The notes: generated by a model from the sequence alone, not told the origin. DNA of 64,000 bases from Marinifilum sp. N1E240 (GCF_009295825.1 NZ_WHKF01000011.1:1-64000); one strand, 5' to 3'; positions 53,934 through 62,269 are shown, counted from the stretch's first letter. Numbers and translations are program-made.

Positions 53934-54389
53934 ATGGGGAAATTTAGTCATATAGATAATGAAGGAAAAGCCAACATGGTTGATGTAGGCGATAAAACTC
54001 CACAAATTAGAGAAGCTAAAGCAACAGGTTTAATCCAACTGGAAAATGAAACCATTAAGTTGATTCGAGAGAATTCGATGAAAAAAGGTGATGTTTTAAC
54101 GGTTGCTGAAATTGCAGGAATTCAGGCAGCTAAAAAAACCAGCGACCTAATTCCTCTTTGCCACACCTTACAAATCACAAAAGCCGAAGTTAACTGTAGC
54201 ATTGTTGAGAATGGTGTTAAAGTACACACCAGAGTGCGATGCATTGGACAGACAGGAGTTGAAATGGAAGCTCTAACCGCAGCTAGCGTTGCCCTACTTA
54301 CCATTTACGACATGTGTAAAGCTGTTGATAAAAATATGGTAATAGGACAAGTTACACTTCAGGAGAAAACAAAAACAGATTTGAAATAA
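53934..54389 (+). CDS. moaC: Cyclic pyranopterin monophosphate synthase MoaC
   Basis: A 151-residue MoaC, partner of MoaA in making cyclic pyranopterin monophosphate. Typical segments are FSHIDNEGKANMVDVGDK, AEIAGIQAAKKTSDLIPLCH, with the active-site Lys and His at about 67-77, and GVEMEALTAASVALLTIYDMCKA near 110-130. It starts 15 bases after moaA. Length is normal. Confidence 0.95.
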   Translation: MGKFSHIDNEGKANMVDVGDKTPQIREAKATGLIQLENETIKLIRENSMKKGDVLTVAEIAGIQAAKKTSDLIPLCHTLQITKAEVNCSIVENGVKVHTRVRCIGQTGVEMEALTAASVALLTIYDMCKAVDKNMVIGQVTLQEKTKTDLK

Positions 54390-54403
54390 GAAATACAGAA
54401 ACC

Positions 54404-55345
54404 ATGAGCATTAAAGAAGTAGCAGTACTCTCTGTAAATATATCTGAGAAAAAAGGAACCATTAAAAAGCCAGTTGATAAAATAGAATTAAATTCTATAG
54501 GAGTTGCTAAAGATGCACACTCAGGAAATTGGCACCGACAAGTTAGTTTACTTGCCAAAGAAAGTATTGATAAATTCTCAGAACAAGCCAAACGAAAAAT
54601 CGACTTTGGAGAATTTGCCGAGAATATTACTACCGAAGGACTCTTGCTACACCATACCGCTCCTCTTGATAAATTCACACTTGGTAATATGGAACTTGAG
54701 GTAACTCAAATAGGTAAAAAATGTCATGGTGATAATTGTAGCATTTTTAGAGAAATTGGAAACTGTGTAATGCCAAAAGAAGGTATTTTCTGTAGAGTAT
54801 TGAAAGATGGAGAACTAAAAGCTGGAGATATTTTAACCTACAAGCCTCGTGTAATTAAAACAATGATAATTACACTAAGCGATAGAGCCAGCAGAGGAGA
54901 ATATGCAGATAAAAGCGGTCCATTAGCTGAAAAGTTGTGTGAAGATTTTTTGAAATCAAGAAATCGCCATTACACCATTGATAAGCATATCATTCCTGAT
55001 CAAGAAGAAAAATTATCTGAACTACTAAATATAGCAAAAGAGGAAGAGTATGATATGGTTCTTACAACAGGAGGAACTGGGATTGGACCAAAAGATATCA
55101 CCCCTGAAGTTGTACAAAAGCACATCACAAAAGAAATTCCAGGAATCATGGAATTAATTCGTGTGAAATATGGCATGGAGAAAGCAAATGCATTGGTTAG
55201 TCGGGGAATTGCCGGTGTTATGAATAAAACTTTGATTTATGCTATGCCAGGGAGTCCAAAAGCAGTAAATGAGTATTGTTCCGAAATTTTTAAAACCGTT
55301 GAACACTCCTTATACATGCTAAATGAACTTGATTTGCACCGCTAA
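54404..55345 (+). CDS. MOSC domain - MogA/MoaB fusion protein
   Basis: A 313-residue two-domain protein. The first 150 residues are a MOSC domain (HSGNWHRQVSLLAKESIDKF, FAENITTEGLLLH and KCHGDNCSIFREIG, with a conserved Cys that in the family binds the persulfide or cofactor). The C-terminal half (about 155-310) is MogA/MoaB-like: MIITLSDRASRGEYADKSGP, TTGGTGIGPKDITPEV and MPGSPKAVNEYCSEIF. The second half should adenylylate molybdopterin before MoeA. The fusion links cofactor maturation with sulfur or cofactor transfer. It is the last gene of the operon. Confidence 0.92.
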   Translation: MSIKEVAVLSVNISEKKGTIKKPVDKIELNSIGVAKDAHSGNWHRQVSLLAKESIDKFSEQAKRKIDFGEFAENITTEGLLLHHTAPLDKFTLGNMELEVTQIGKKCHGDNCSIFREIGNCVMPKEGIFCRVLKDGELKAGDILTYKPRVIKTMIITLSDRASRGEYADKSGPLAEKLCEDFLKSRNRHYTIDKHIIPDQEEKLSELLNIAKEEEYDMVLTTGGTGIGPKDITPEVVQKHITKEIPGIMELIRVKYGMEKANALVSRGIAGVMNKTLIYAMPGSPKAVNEYCSEIFKTVEHSLYMLNELDLHR

Positions 55346-55409
55346 TTAAAATTAATTTATCTGACTTACAGCGGCTTCAGAACAATTTATAATTTATTGC
55401 AAAAAAATG

Positions 55410-55441
55410 TTTGGTAGCAATCAAATTTCATCCTATATTTG
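55410..55441 (+). promoter_or_regulatory. Promoter of tRNA-Ser(UGA)
   Basis: TTTG at 55410-55413, 20 bases, TATATTTG at 55434-55441: a perfect Bacteroidota promoter 51 bases before the tRNA. Confidence 0.85.
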
Positions 55442-55491
55442 CACCCGTTATCACAAGAGATATCAGAGCTGATAAGGCTCACAGACATATT

Positions 55492-55576
55492 GGAGAGATG
55501 GCAGAGTGGTCGAATGCGGTGGTCTTGAAAACCATTGTGCGGCAACGTACCGGGGGTTCGAATCCCTCTCTCTCCG
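55492..55576 (+). tRNA. tRNA-Ser (anticodon UGA)
   Basis: An 85-nt tRNA with a long variable arm. The acceptor stem GGAGAGA (55492-55498) pairs with TCTCTCC (55569-55575), discriminator G at 55576. The anticodon loop CTTGAAA gives UGA, the T arm is GGGGG-TTCGAAT-CCCTC. No CCA is encoded (GCT follows), normal for the phylum. Confidence 0.95.
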
Positions 55577-55581
55577 CTTCT

Positions 55582-55618
55582 AAAAGAGAGTTTCATTAAT
55601 TTGAAGCTCTCTTTTTTT
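55582..55618 (+). terminator. Terminator after tRNA-Ser(UGA)
   Basis: AAAAGAGAG at 55582-55590 pairs with CTCTCTTTT at 55607-55615, extended inward by TTCA/TTGAA, and ends in a T-run. Confidence 0.9.
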
Positions 55619-55779
55619 ATGCCAATAACTGGAAAGATAAAAAAGATTCCATCTCACCACCTATCTCTAAAAATAATTCTGACTTTATTATCCCAGCTTT
55701 AAACTTTAAAGAAATCCATTTGGTTTTGTTAATCAGTGATCTATCTAATTCCAGATGTGCCAAATTAAATGCAAAAAAA

Positions 55780-55807
55780 TACCCTCTGAAAATAAATTCA
55801 GAGGGTA
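55780..55807 (-). terminator. Terminator of the carboxyltransferase operon
   Basis: TACCCTCTGAA at 55780-55790 and TTCAGAGGGTA at 55797-55807 form an 11-bp stem with T-run on the minus strand. Confidence 0.92.
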
Positions 55808-55832
55808 ATAAAAACTCAATATTAAATAGTCA

Positions 55833-57737
55833 TTAGGCTTTTGGCTCAATTACTAAAAGCAAATCGCCTTTAGCAACAGAATCGCCAGAATCACACTTAA
55901 TCTCTTTTACAGTACCTTCTGCTTTAGCATCAAGATTATTCATCATCTTCATAGCTTCAAGTACTACTAATGTATCTCCTACTTTTACTTCATCACCAAC
56001 TTTAACTTTGCACTCAACAATCATACCTGGGATTGGAGCAACAACGCTTCCTGTAGCCATTTCATCGTTAGCAGATTCTTTTTTCTTACGACCTTTAAAT
56101 TGAGGCGTAGCAGGACCGTTAGGATCATTAACTTCTACAGTAAAAGTTTCTCCTTCAATTGTAACTTCAAGCTCACGACCGTTACCTTTTCCTTTAGAAG
56201 TAAGTTCTCCAGAAAGTGCTTTTCTTACCAACTCATTCTCTTTTTCAACTTCTTCCATGGTTTTAGCTTTTACATCAGCTGGAACTTCCTCCAAACCATA
56301 TTTCCATTTCAAGAAGCGTTTTCCTGTTATAGGATAAAGTGCGCATAAAACTTCGTCATCGATATCCTTAGCAAGATCTCCGAATTCAGCTTTAACATCT
56401 TCCATTTCTGGCTCAAGAATAGATCCTGGACGAGCTGTAATAGGCTCTTCACCACGAGGATAATCCTTCAATGCTTTCTTTTGAACTTCAGGATCGATTG
56501 GATGAGTCGTTTTACCATACAATCCGTAACAAAGGTCTTTTACTTCTTTAGTAATTTGAGCATATTCTCCTTCGTAAGAATCGAATAGTACATTGTTTAC
56601 CGTCTGTACACCAACAATTTGAGATGTAGGAGTTACCAATGGAATGTTACCTAGCTGCTTACGAACTTTAGGAAGTAAACGATACACTTCTGGTAATTTA
56701 TCCAGTGCATCCATTGCTTTCAACTGATTTACCAAGTTAGAAAGCATTCCACCTGGAGTTTGGTGCAACAATACGTTAATATCAGTAGTAGCATACTTAG
56801 GATTGTTATCCAAGTGCTTATATTTTGGAATGTATTTCTCCATTTCTTCAGCAATTGCATTAATCTTGTTAATGTCCATTCCTGAATCACGGTTTGTTCC
56901 CAACAGAGACATAATCATTGGCTCCACAGCTGCATGAGAAGTACGGTAAGCGTAAGGTCCGATACAAGTATCAACGATATCTACACCAGCTTCGATCGCT
57001 TTAAAAATAGCCAAGTCACCCATACCAGAAGTAAAGTGAGTGTGCAAGTTAATAGGTGTATCTGTAAATTGCTTAATTTCACGAACCAAATTATAAATAT
57101 CATAAGGAGCGATCAATCCAGCCATATCCTTAATACAGATAGAATCAACACCAAAACTGATAAGATCCTTTACCTTATTAAGGTAATATTCCATATTATA
57201 TACTTCACCACCCAAACGAGGCTGATTCAAAGTATAACATACAACACCTTGTAAGTGCTTCTTGTTATCTTTAATAACCTTAGCTGCAGTTTCGAAGTTT
57301 CTGAAATCATTCAACGCATCAAAACAACGGAAGATATCCATACCATTATCGATAGAACGCTGAACAAAAGATTGAACTACATCATCAGCATAGTTACGGT
57401 ATCCTACCACATTCTGCCCACGAAGAAGCATTGAGAATGGAGTTTTAGGCATATGTTTTTTCAACACTCTTAAACGCTCCCATGGATCTTCACCCAAGAA
57501 ACGGTGCATCGTATCAAAAGTAGCACCTCCCCAAGTTTCAACAGCATTATATCCTGCATCATCAATCATTTCAGCAACAGGAAGCATATCTTCTGTACGT
57601 CCACGAGTAGCAAAAAGTGACTGGTGTCCATCACGTAAACTTACGTCATTAATTTTAATTGGATTTTCTGCCTTTGGACGATCTTTGCCAAAGTTCAGCT
57701 CGGTCATTTGTAAGACCCCGTGTTTATCGTATATCAT
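55833..57737 (-). CDS. oadA: Pyruvate/oxaloacetate carboxyltransferase with biotin carrier domain (5S-1.3S-like)
   Basis: A 634-residue enzyme. The HMGL-like TIM barrel has the metal and substrate residues: NDVSLRDGHQS near 29-39, SICIKDMAGL near 193 with the carbamylated Lys, and INLHTHFTSGM near 226. A conserved carboxylase domain follows (to about 480). The C-terminal biotinyl domain (about 560-634) carries VLEAMKMMNN with the biotinylated Lys near 600. This module transfers carboxyl between pyruvate and biotin (5S transcarboxylase, OadA or PycB). It is third in the operon with the 12S-like subunit. A second ATG 30 bases in (MTELNFGKD) is an alternative start. Confidence 0.92.
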   Translation of the reverse strand: MIYDKHGVLQMTELNFGKDRPKAENPIKINDVSLRDGHQSLFATRGRTEDMLPVAEMIDDAGYNAVETWGGATFDTMHRFLGEDPWERLRVLKKHMPKTPFSMLLRGQNVVGYRNYADDVVQSFVQRSIDNGMDIFRCFDALNDFRNFETAAKVIKDNKKHLQGVVCYTLNQPRLGGEVYNMEYYLNKVKDLISFGVDSICIKDMAGLIAPYDIYNLVREIKQFTDTPINLHTHFTSGMGDLAIFKAIEAGVDIVDTCIGPYAYRTSHAAVEPMIMSLLGTNRDSGMDINKINAIAEEMEKYIPKYKHLDNNPKYATTDINVLLHQTPGGMLSNLVNQLKAMDALDKLPEVYRLLPKVRKQLGNIPLVTPTSQIVGVQTVNNVLFDSYEGEYAQITKEVKDLCYGLYGKTTHPIDPEVQKKALKDYPRGEEPITARPGSILEPEMEDVKAEFGDLAKDIDDEVLCALYPITGKRFLKWKYGLEEVPADVKAKTMEEVEKENELVRKALSGELTSKGKGNGRELEVTIEGETFTVEVNDPNGPATPQFKGRKKKESANDEMATGSVVAPIPGMIVECKVKVGDEVKVGDTLVVLEAMKMMNNLDAKAEGTVKEIKCDSGDSVAKGDLLLVIEPKA

Positions 57738-57790
57738 CTTTTTATTTTTTTTGTTGATTAATACTTTTCCAAGTAACTCGGAAAATAGAA

Positions 57791-57979
57791 TTATGCACTT
57801 CGTAGACTTCGACCACGAAGCTGTACAATCTTACGTTTGGTCATCATCATTTTAATGCCAGTACGTGACCATGAACCATTAGTCGAACCTTCATTCTTTA
57901 ATGCTTCAGCTTTCTCTAACTCTATGTGGTGAGCAACCGCTACTAAAGCTGCTTTTTTAATCTTTTCTTCTCGTGTCAT
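57791..57979 (-). CDS. Small acyl-CoA carboxylase accessory protein (OadG-tail-like)
   Basis: A 62-residue protein without a membrane helix: KIKKAALVAVAHHIELEKAE, then a linker and SWSRTGIKMMMTKRKIVQLRGR. This helix plus W-R-basic tail resembles the soluble C-terminus of OadG/MmdD, and the epsilon subunit of actinobacterial acyl-CoA carboxylases. The membrane anchor of OadG is missing. It lies between the 12S-like gene (40 bases upstream) and the biotin-bearing subunit, so it probably stabilises the complex. The assignment is by context and weak similarity. Confidence 0.65.
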   Translation of the reverse strand: MTREEKIKKAALVAVAHHIELEKAEALKNEGSTNGSWSRTGIKMMMTKRKIVQLRGRSLRSA

Positions 57980-58018
57980 AATTATTGGTATTAATAATTA
58001 ATTTATTAAAAGTATTTC

Positions 58019-59575
58019 TTACAATGGAATATTTCCGTGTTTCTTAGCTGGTAGAACTTCTGCTTTTGTTTTCATTGCATTCAATGCATCTATCAAACGA
58101 GCGCGAGTTTCGCTAGGAAGAATTACATCATCAATATATCCTCGCTGAGCTGCCAAATAAGGAACGTTAAATGCATTTTCGTACTCCTTAATTTTCTCAT
58201 CAGTCTTAGCTTGCTTATCATCAGCAGCAGCAATTTCTTTCTTGTAAGAAGAGATTACCTCTACAGCACCCTTAGCACCCATCACAGCAATTTCAGCTGT
58301 TGGCCAAGCAAATACCATATCAGCTCCTAAAGGCTTAGAACACATTGCTAAATAAGCTCCACCGTAATCCTTACGTGTTACCACAGTAAATTTAGGTACA
58401 GTAGCCTCAGCATAACTCCAAAGTAGTTTAGCTCCGTGACGGATAATACCACCTAGCTCTTGCTGTACTCCAGGAAGGTATCCAGGAACGTCAACAAATG
58501 TTACCATTGGAATATTGAAAGCATCACAAGTACGAACGAAACGAGAAATCTTATCAGAAGCATCAATATCCAAACAACCTGCCTGAATTAACGGCTGATT
58601 TGCAATAATACCTACTGATTGATTATCTAAACGACCGAAACCGATTATTGCATTCTCTGCATAATGCTCGTGCACTTCGTAAAATTCTCCCTGGTCAAGC
58701 ACTGATTCAATAATACCCTTCATATCATAAGGTGTTTTTGGATCATCAGGAATCATAGTATCTAATTCTTCGCAAACACGCGCAGGATCATCACCCATCG
58801 CCAACTGAGGAGTTTCTTCTAAGTTGTTGTTTGGCATATAACTTAATAAGTCGCGGATTTCTTCAATTGTAGCTTCATCAGAATCGCAAGCGAAGTGTGC
58901 GTTACCACTTTTGGCGTTGTGAGCCATAGCTCCACCCAATTCTTCAAAAGTAGTTTCTTCACCTGTTACTGTTTTAATCACATAAGGAGATGTAATAAAC
59001 ATGTGACTCTGCTTTTTAACCATGTATACAAAGTCCGTCATTGCTGGAGAATAAACTGCACCACCGGCACAAGGACCCATAATAGCAGAAATCTGAGGAA
59101 TTACCCCTGATGCTCTTGAGTTACGCATAAATATTTCACCGTACCCCTTCAATGCATCAACACCTTCTTCTACACGTGCTCCACCAGAATCATTAAGTCC
59201 AACAATAGGAGCTCCAGCGCTAACTGCCAAATCCATTATTTTACAGATTTTTGCAGCGTGCATTTCACCTAAAGATCCTCCTCTGGAAGTAAAATCCTGA
59301 GAGTAAGCAAATACTGATCTACCGTTCACTAAACCATGACCAATAATAACTCCATCAGCTGGAATTTCAGTTGACTCAAAGCCAAAGTTAGTACAACGAT
59401 GTTCCACAAACATATCCAACTCTCTAAAACTTCCTTCATCAAAAAGCAAGTCTATTCTCTCACGTGCGGAAAGCTTTCCTTTATCATGCTGCTTAGCAAC
59501 ACGAGCTTCGCCACCCATCTTTTTAACTTCTTCTCTTTTTTTCTTTAAGAGATCTAACTTTTCAGATACCTTCAT
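58019..59575 (-). CDS. mmdA: Methylmalonyl-CoA carboxyltransferase subunit (12S / MmdA-like)
   Basis: A 518-residue acyl-CoA carboxyltransferase. LDLLKKKREEVKKMGGEARVAKQHDKGKLSARERIDLLFDEGSF (given here in outline) is the usual start. The N-terminal half has GGSLGEMHAAKICK and GGARVEEGVDALKG. The C-terminal half has VPGYLPGVQQE and the GGAYLAMCSKPLGAD acyl-CoA loop. Such subunits bind methylmalonyl-CoA or propionyl-CoA and move the carboxyl to or from biotin. It is the first gene of the operon. No biotin carboxylase gene is near, which argues against an ATP-driven carboxylase. Confidence 0.93.
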   Translation of the reverse strand: MKVSEKLDLLKKKREEVKKMGGEARVAKQHDKGKLSARERIDLLFDEGSFRELDMFVEHRCTNFGFESTEIPADGVIIGHGLVNGRSVFAYSQDFTSRGGSLGEMHAAKICKIMDLAVSAGAPIVGLNDSGGARVEEGVDALKGYGEIFMRNSRASGVIPQISAIMGPCAGGAVYSPAMTDFVYMVKKQSHMFITSPYVIKTVTGEETTFEELGGAMAHNAKSGNAHFACDSDEATIEEIRDLLSYMPNNNLEETPQLAMGDDPARVCEELDTMIPDDPKTPYDMKGIIESVLDQGEFYEVHEHYAENAIIGFGRLDNQSVGIIANQPLIQAGCLDIDASDKISRFVRTCDAFNIPMVTFVDVPGYLPGVQQELGGIIRHGAKLLWSYAEATVPKFTVVTRKDYGGAYLAMCSKPLGADMVFAWPTAEIAVMGAKGAVEVISSYKKEIAAADDKQAKTDEKIKEYENAFNVPYLAAQRGYIDDVILPSETRARLIDALNAMKTKAEVLPAKKHGNIPL

Positions 59576-59884
59576 TTTATATGTTTTTTCAAGTAATTTG
59601 CTAAGAAAATCTCACGGAATTTCTATTTTACTTCAATTGCTATTCAATTTAAAACCTAATTCTTTAAAATCTGATTTTTTAAAGCTCAACCTTTTTAAAG
59701 AATTATTTCCTTATTGGATGACGAATATAAATACTTTCATTGTAGATAAGAAACTGTTTAAAAACACCACCTCACGTTCGTAAACGTTTGTATATCAATC
59801 CTAACTACTAATAATTTTCATATATTACCCTATGCTTCAGATAATTAAGTCGCAACAATCGACATTTATCATATTAGACCAAAA

Positions 59885-59925
59885 TTTCACCCAAATACTA
59901 TACAACATATAGCATTTGGGTGAAA
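59885..59925. repeat. 41-nt near-perfect inverted repeat
   Basis: TTTCACCCAAAT at 59885-59896 and ATTTGGGTGAAA at 59914-59925 are complementary over 12 bases. Inside, after one mismatch, CTATA pairs with TATAG around CAACA. No T-run follows on either strand. It sits 310 bases from the mmdA start. Confidence 0.75.
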
Positions 59926-60614
59926 ATACCCATTGTGAGAATTGTTCAATATCATTTTCTATTATGCCACAAATACACACTAAAAGGTCTTTTTGTTGTT
60001 TTTTTTACTCAAACAGCAACTACCAATCACCAAATCACCTATTAATGGATTTAATTACATGACTATATCAAAATGTTAATGGTTGATTTTTTTTACAAAT
60101 AAAAATCACACCTGTTCATTCATTAGCTAATATAAATGCAGCGAATATTTTTGTTGCCTGATTAAAAAATTATAAATTCTGTCTGTCGAAAAAACACGGT
60201 TTATAATACAAGAAATAGATTAGAAGAACTCATTACATCGCATTACGCATATAAGGATTTTTTTCTTTATTCAATAGCGAATTTAATCTTGAGGAAGAAT
60301 CGATTATATTATAGAAAAAATCCTACCGAAATAAAATCATGATTAATACTTACTAAAAGTAACTCATGGATTACAAATTGTAATTATCTCAATGATTAAC
60401 AAATAGATCTAGTTTGTTTCTCATATTCATCCTTAACAATTCTATATAGCTAATGAGATATAACAGAACTAAAAAATAGAATGGTAGTAGATTATTTTTC
60501 ACTACTTAAAGTTCCAAGGTAAAATAACGTTGATACTTTTCTATTCCCTTAATTGAGTTTAAAATATCCCTAATCAGACCTAATAATAAATACAATAATT
60601 ATATTAAAATTCTT

Positions 60615-60644
60615 TTTGTAATACGCTATTTTATTCTACTTTTG
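60615..60644 (+). promoter_or_regulatory. Promoter of tRNA-Ser(GGA)
   Basis: TTTG at 60615-60618, 18 bases, TACTTTTG at 60637-60644 (perfect TAnnTTTG), 30 bases before the tRNA. Confidence 0.8.
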
Positions 60645-60673
60645 TCCCCACACAATTATCCTTACGGATATCT

Positions 60674-60758
60674 GGAGAGATGACAGAGTGGTCGATTGTG
60701 CGCGCCTGGAAAGCTCGTGTACCGCAAGGTACCGGGGGTTCGAATCCCTCTCTCTCCG
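60674..60758 (+). tRNA. tRNA-Ser (anticodon GGA)
   Basis: An 85-nt tRNA with the long variable arm of Ser tRNAs. Acceptor GGAGAGA pairs with TCTCTCC (60751-60757), discriminator G at 60758. The anticodon loop CTGGAAA gives GGA. The T arm and acceptor are identical to those of the tRNA-Ser at 55492. The adjacent tyrosine recombinase suggests its 3' end is an integration site. Confidence 0.95.
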
Positions 60759-60782
60759 CCATGCAGAAATGCAATAGAAGGA

Positions 60783-60815
60783 AAAGCCTTGTAAACTTAA
60801 CGTTTACAAGGCTTT
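60783..60815 (+). terminator. Terminator after tRNA-Ser(GGA)
   Basis: AAAGCCTTGTAAAC at 60783-60796 and GTTTACAAGGCTTT at 60802-60815 form a 14-bp stem with loop TTAAC. Confidence 0.9.
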
Positions 60816-60862
60816 CTTCATTTAGTACCAACGCAATCAAACACCTAAAACAGCAATAAAAA

Positions 60863-61007
60863 GGTGTAGCATTCGGTGTAGATTAGAAAGCTTAATTTTG
60901 CTACACCGCGAACAGGTACTAATGCACTGATATTCACTGTTTTGCTCCGCTCAAAAATCACTCGTTTGCTAGTTTTGACAAATCGTTTTAAAACATTCAA
61001 AAACTAG
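60863..61007. repeat. Repeated GGTGTAG motifs and hairpins before the integrase
   Basis: GGTGTAG occurs at 60863-60869 and 60875-60881 and inverted as CTACACC at 60901-60907. The outer pair GGTGTAGC/GCTACACC can form a stem. CTAGTTTT (60969-60976) and AAAACTAG (61000-61007) make another stem just before the integrase ATG. Such short repeats are what integrase arm-type or recombination-site binding looks like, but this is inference. Confidence 0.5.
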
Positions 61008-61012
61008 TAAAA

Positions 61013-62224
61013 ATGAGACAAACTACTTCTATTTTATTTTTTGCAAGAAAAACTACTCAACTGAAAAATGGAGAATCTCCAATCTTCGTAAGAATCACTG
61101 TCGATGGTCAAAGGTTAGATATCTCTTTGAAGAGAAGTATTGATTCTAATTTATGGGATGCCAATAAGGGAAAGTGTAAAGGCAACTCTCTAAAGACTAA
61201 AGAAAACAATCGTTACATTCAACACATGGAACAAAAACTCTTGAAAATCATTACTGATCTTGAAATTCAAGAAGAGCTTACTTGTAAAAATCTAAAAGCG
61301 AGCCTAAATCAAGAGAATGAAGATCTTAGTATTATAAGCATCTTCCAGAGACACAATGAAAGATGTGAAAAACGTATTGGGATAGATATGGCAGAAGGTA
61401 CAGTAGAAAGATACAGAACCTGCTTGAAACACACTCAAGACTTCATAAAAACACAGTACAATTTAAAAGATTTACCACTTACTAAAATCAATCATCAATT
61501 TATTACCGATTTTGAACATTACTTTAGAACAATACGAAAATGTTCTACCAATACCACATTTAAGTACCTTAAGAATTTTAAGAAGATAACGAATTGGGCT
61601 CTAGCTAATGAATGGATGAGATCGGATCCTTTTACAAAGATCAAGTTTAAGATGGAGAAGGTTGATAAAGAATTTTTAGATGATGAAGAGTTGAATAAGT
61701 TGATGGAGAAAAGCTTCGAAATCAAACGTCTTGAAGTTATTAAGGATCTCTATCTATTTTGTTGCTTTACAGGATTGGCTTTTTCAGATGTAAAATCTCT
61801 TAGCCAAGAACACATAGTAAAAGGCATAGATGGTAATCAATGGATTAAGAGTAAAAGGCGTAAAACTAAAGTCGAATTCAAAATTCCACTTTTTGATATT
61901 CCCAAAGCTATTCTTGCTAAGTACAAAGATGATCCTATTTGTATGATTCATCAAAAGCTATTGCCTGTACCTAGCAACCAAAAGATGAATGCCTATTTAA
62001 AGGAAATAGCGGACCTCTGTGGAATCAATAAAAACTTAAGTACTCATTCTGCTAGACATACATTTGCAACAACGGTAACTTTGGGCAATAATCTCAACAT
62101 TAAGGCTATTTCCAAGATGATGGGTCATACCAACACAAGAATGACAGAAAACTATGCTAGAGCAGGTGAAAAGCTTATTTCAAACGAAATGAATAAGATT
62201 CAAGGAAAGTATCAATATGTATAA
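61013..62224 (+). CDS. Tyrosine recombinase (integrative-element integrase)
   Basis: A 403-residue site-specific recombinase of the Bacteroidota transposon/phage type. The N-terminal Arm-DNA-binding region opens RQTTSILFFARKTTQLKNGE. The SAM-like core-binding domain is at about 105-200. In the catalytic domain, CFTGLAFSDVKSL has Ala where the first catalytic Arg usually is, as in IntDOT-like enzymes. The other residues are visible: HSARH near 345 (HxxR), GHTNTRMTENYAR near 370-382 with the nucleophile Tyr in ENYA. It lies 254 bases after tRNA-Ser(GGA), so the tRNA 3' end is the likely attB. The far end of the element is not in the window. Confidence 0.9.
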   Translation: MRQTTSILFFARKTTQLKNGESPIFVRITVDGQRLDISLKRSIDSNLWDANKGKCKGNSLKTKENNRYIQHMEQKLLKIITDLEIQEELTCKNLKASLNQENEDLSIISIFQRHNERCEKRIGIDMAEGTVERYRTCLKHTQDFIKTQYNLKDLPLTKINHQFITDFEHYFRTIRKCSTNTTFKYLKNFKKITNWALANEWMRSDPFTKIKFKMEKVDKEFLDDEELNKLMEKSFEIKRLEVIKDLYLFCCFTGLAFSDVKSLSQEHIVKGIDGNQWIKSKRRKTKVEFKIPLFDIPKAILAKYKDDPICMIHQKLLPVPSNQKMNAYLKEIADLCGINKNLSTHSARHTFATTVTLGNNLNIKAISKMMGHTNTRMTENYARAGEKLISNEMNKIQGKYQYV

Positions 62225-62237
62225 AAATCAACCCACA

Positions 62238-62269
62238 ATAACCGAGCAATATTAATGTTGCTCGGTTAT
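62238..62269 (+). terminator. Terminator-like stem after integrase
   Basis: ATAACCGAGCAA at 62238-62249 and TTGCTCGGTTAT at 62258-62269 form a 12-bp stem. The following AAATAAAAATT is not a good T-run on the plus strand. Confidence 0.65.

Larger units (their letters stand above)
59576..60673. other. Long AT-rich intergenic stretch
   Basis: About 1.1 kb without a believable gene, between the divergent carboxyltransferase operon and tRNA-Ser(GGA). It holds the hairpin at 59885-59925 and the tRNA promoter at 60615-60644. The rest is AT-rich with no long frame on either strand and may carry the promoter of the mmdA operon near 59600-59650, though no TAnnTTTG match is clear. Confidence 0.65.

Noticed and set aside
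55550-60758. Integrative element bounded by the two tRNA-Ser 3' ends
   Set aside because: The shared T-arm and acceptor sequence is expected for two serine tRNAs, and the genes between are core metabolism rather than mobile cargo.
60631-60840. 69-codon frame antisense over tRNA-Ser(GGA)
   Set aside because: It is the reverse strand of the tRNA gene. The same applies to the two frames over tRNA-Ser(UGA) near 55387-55599.
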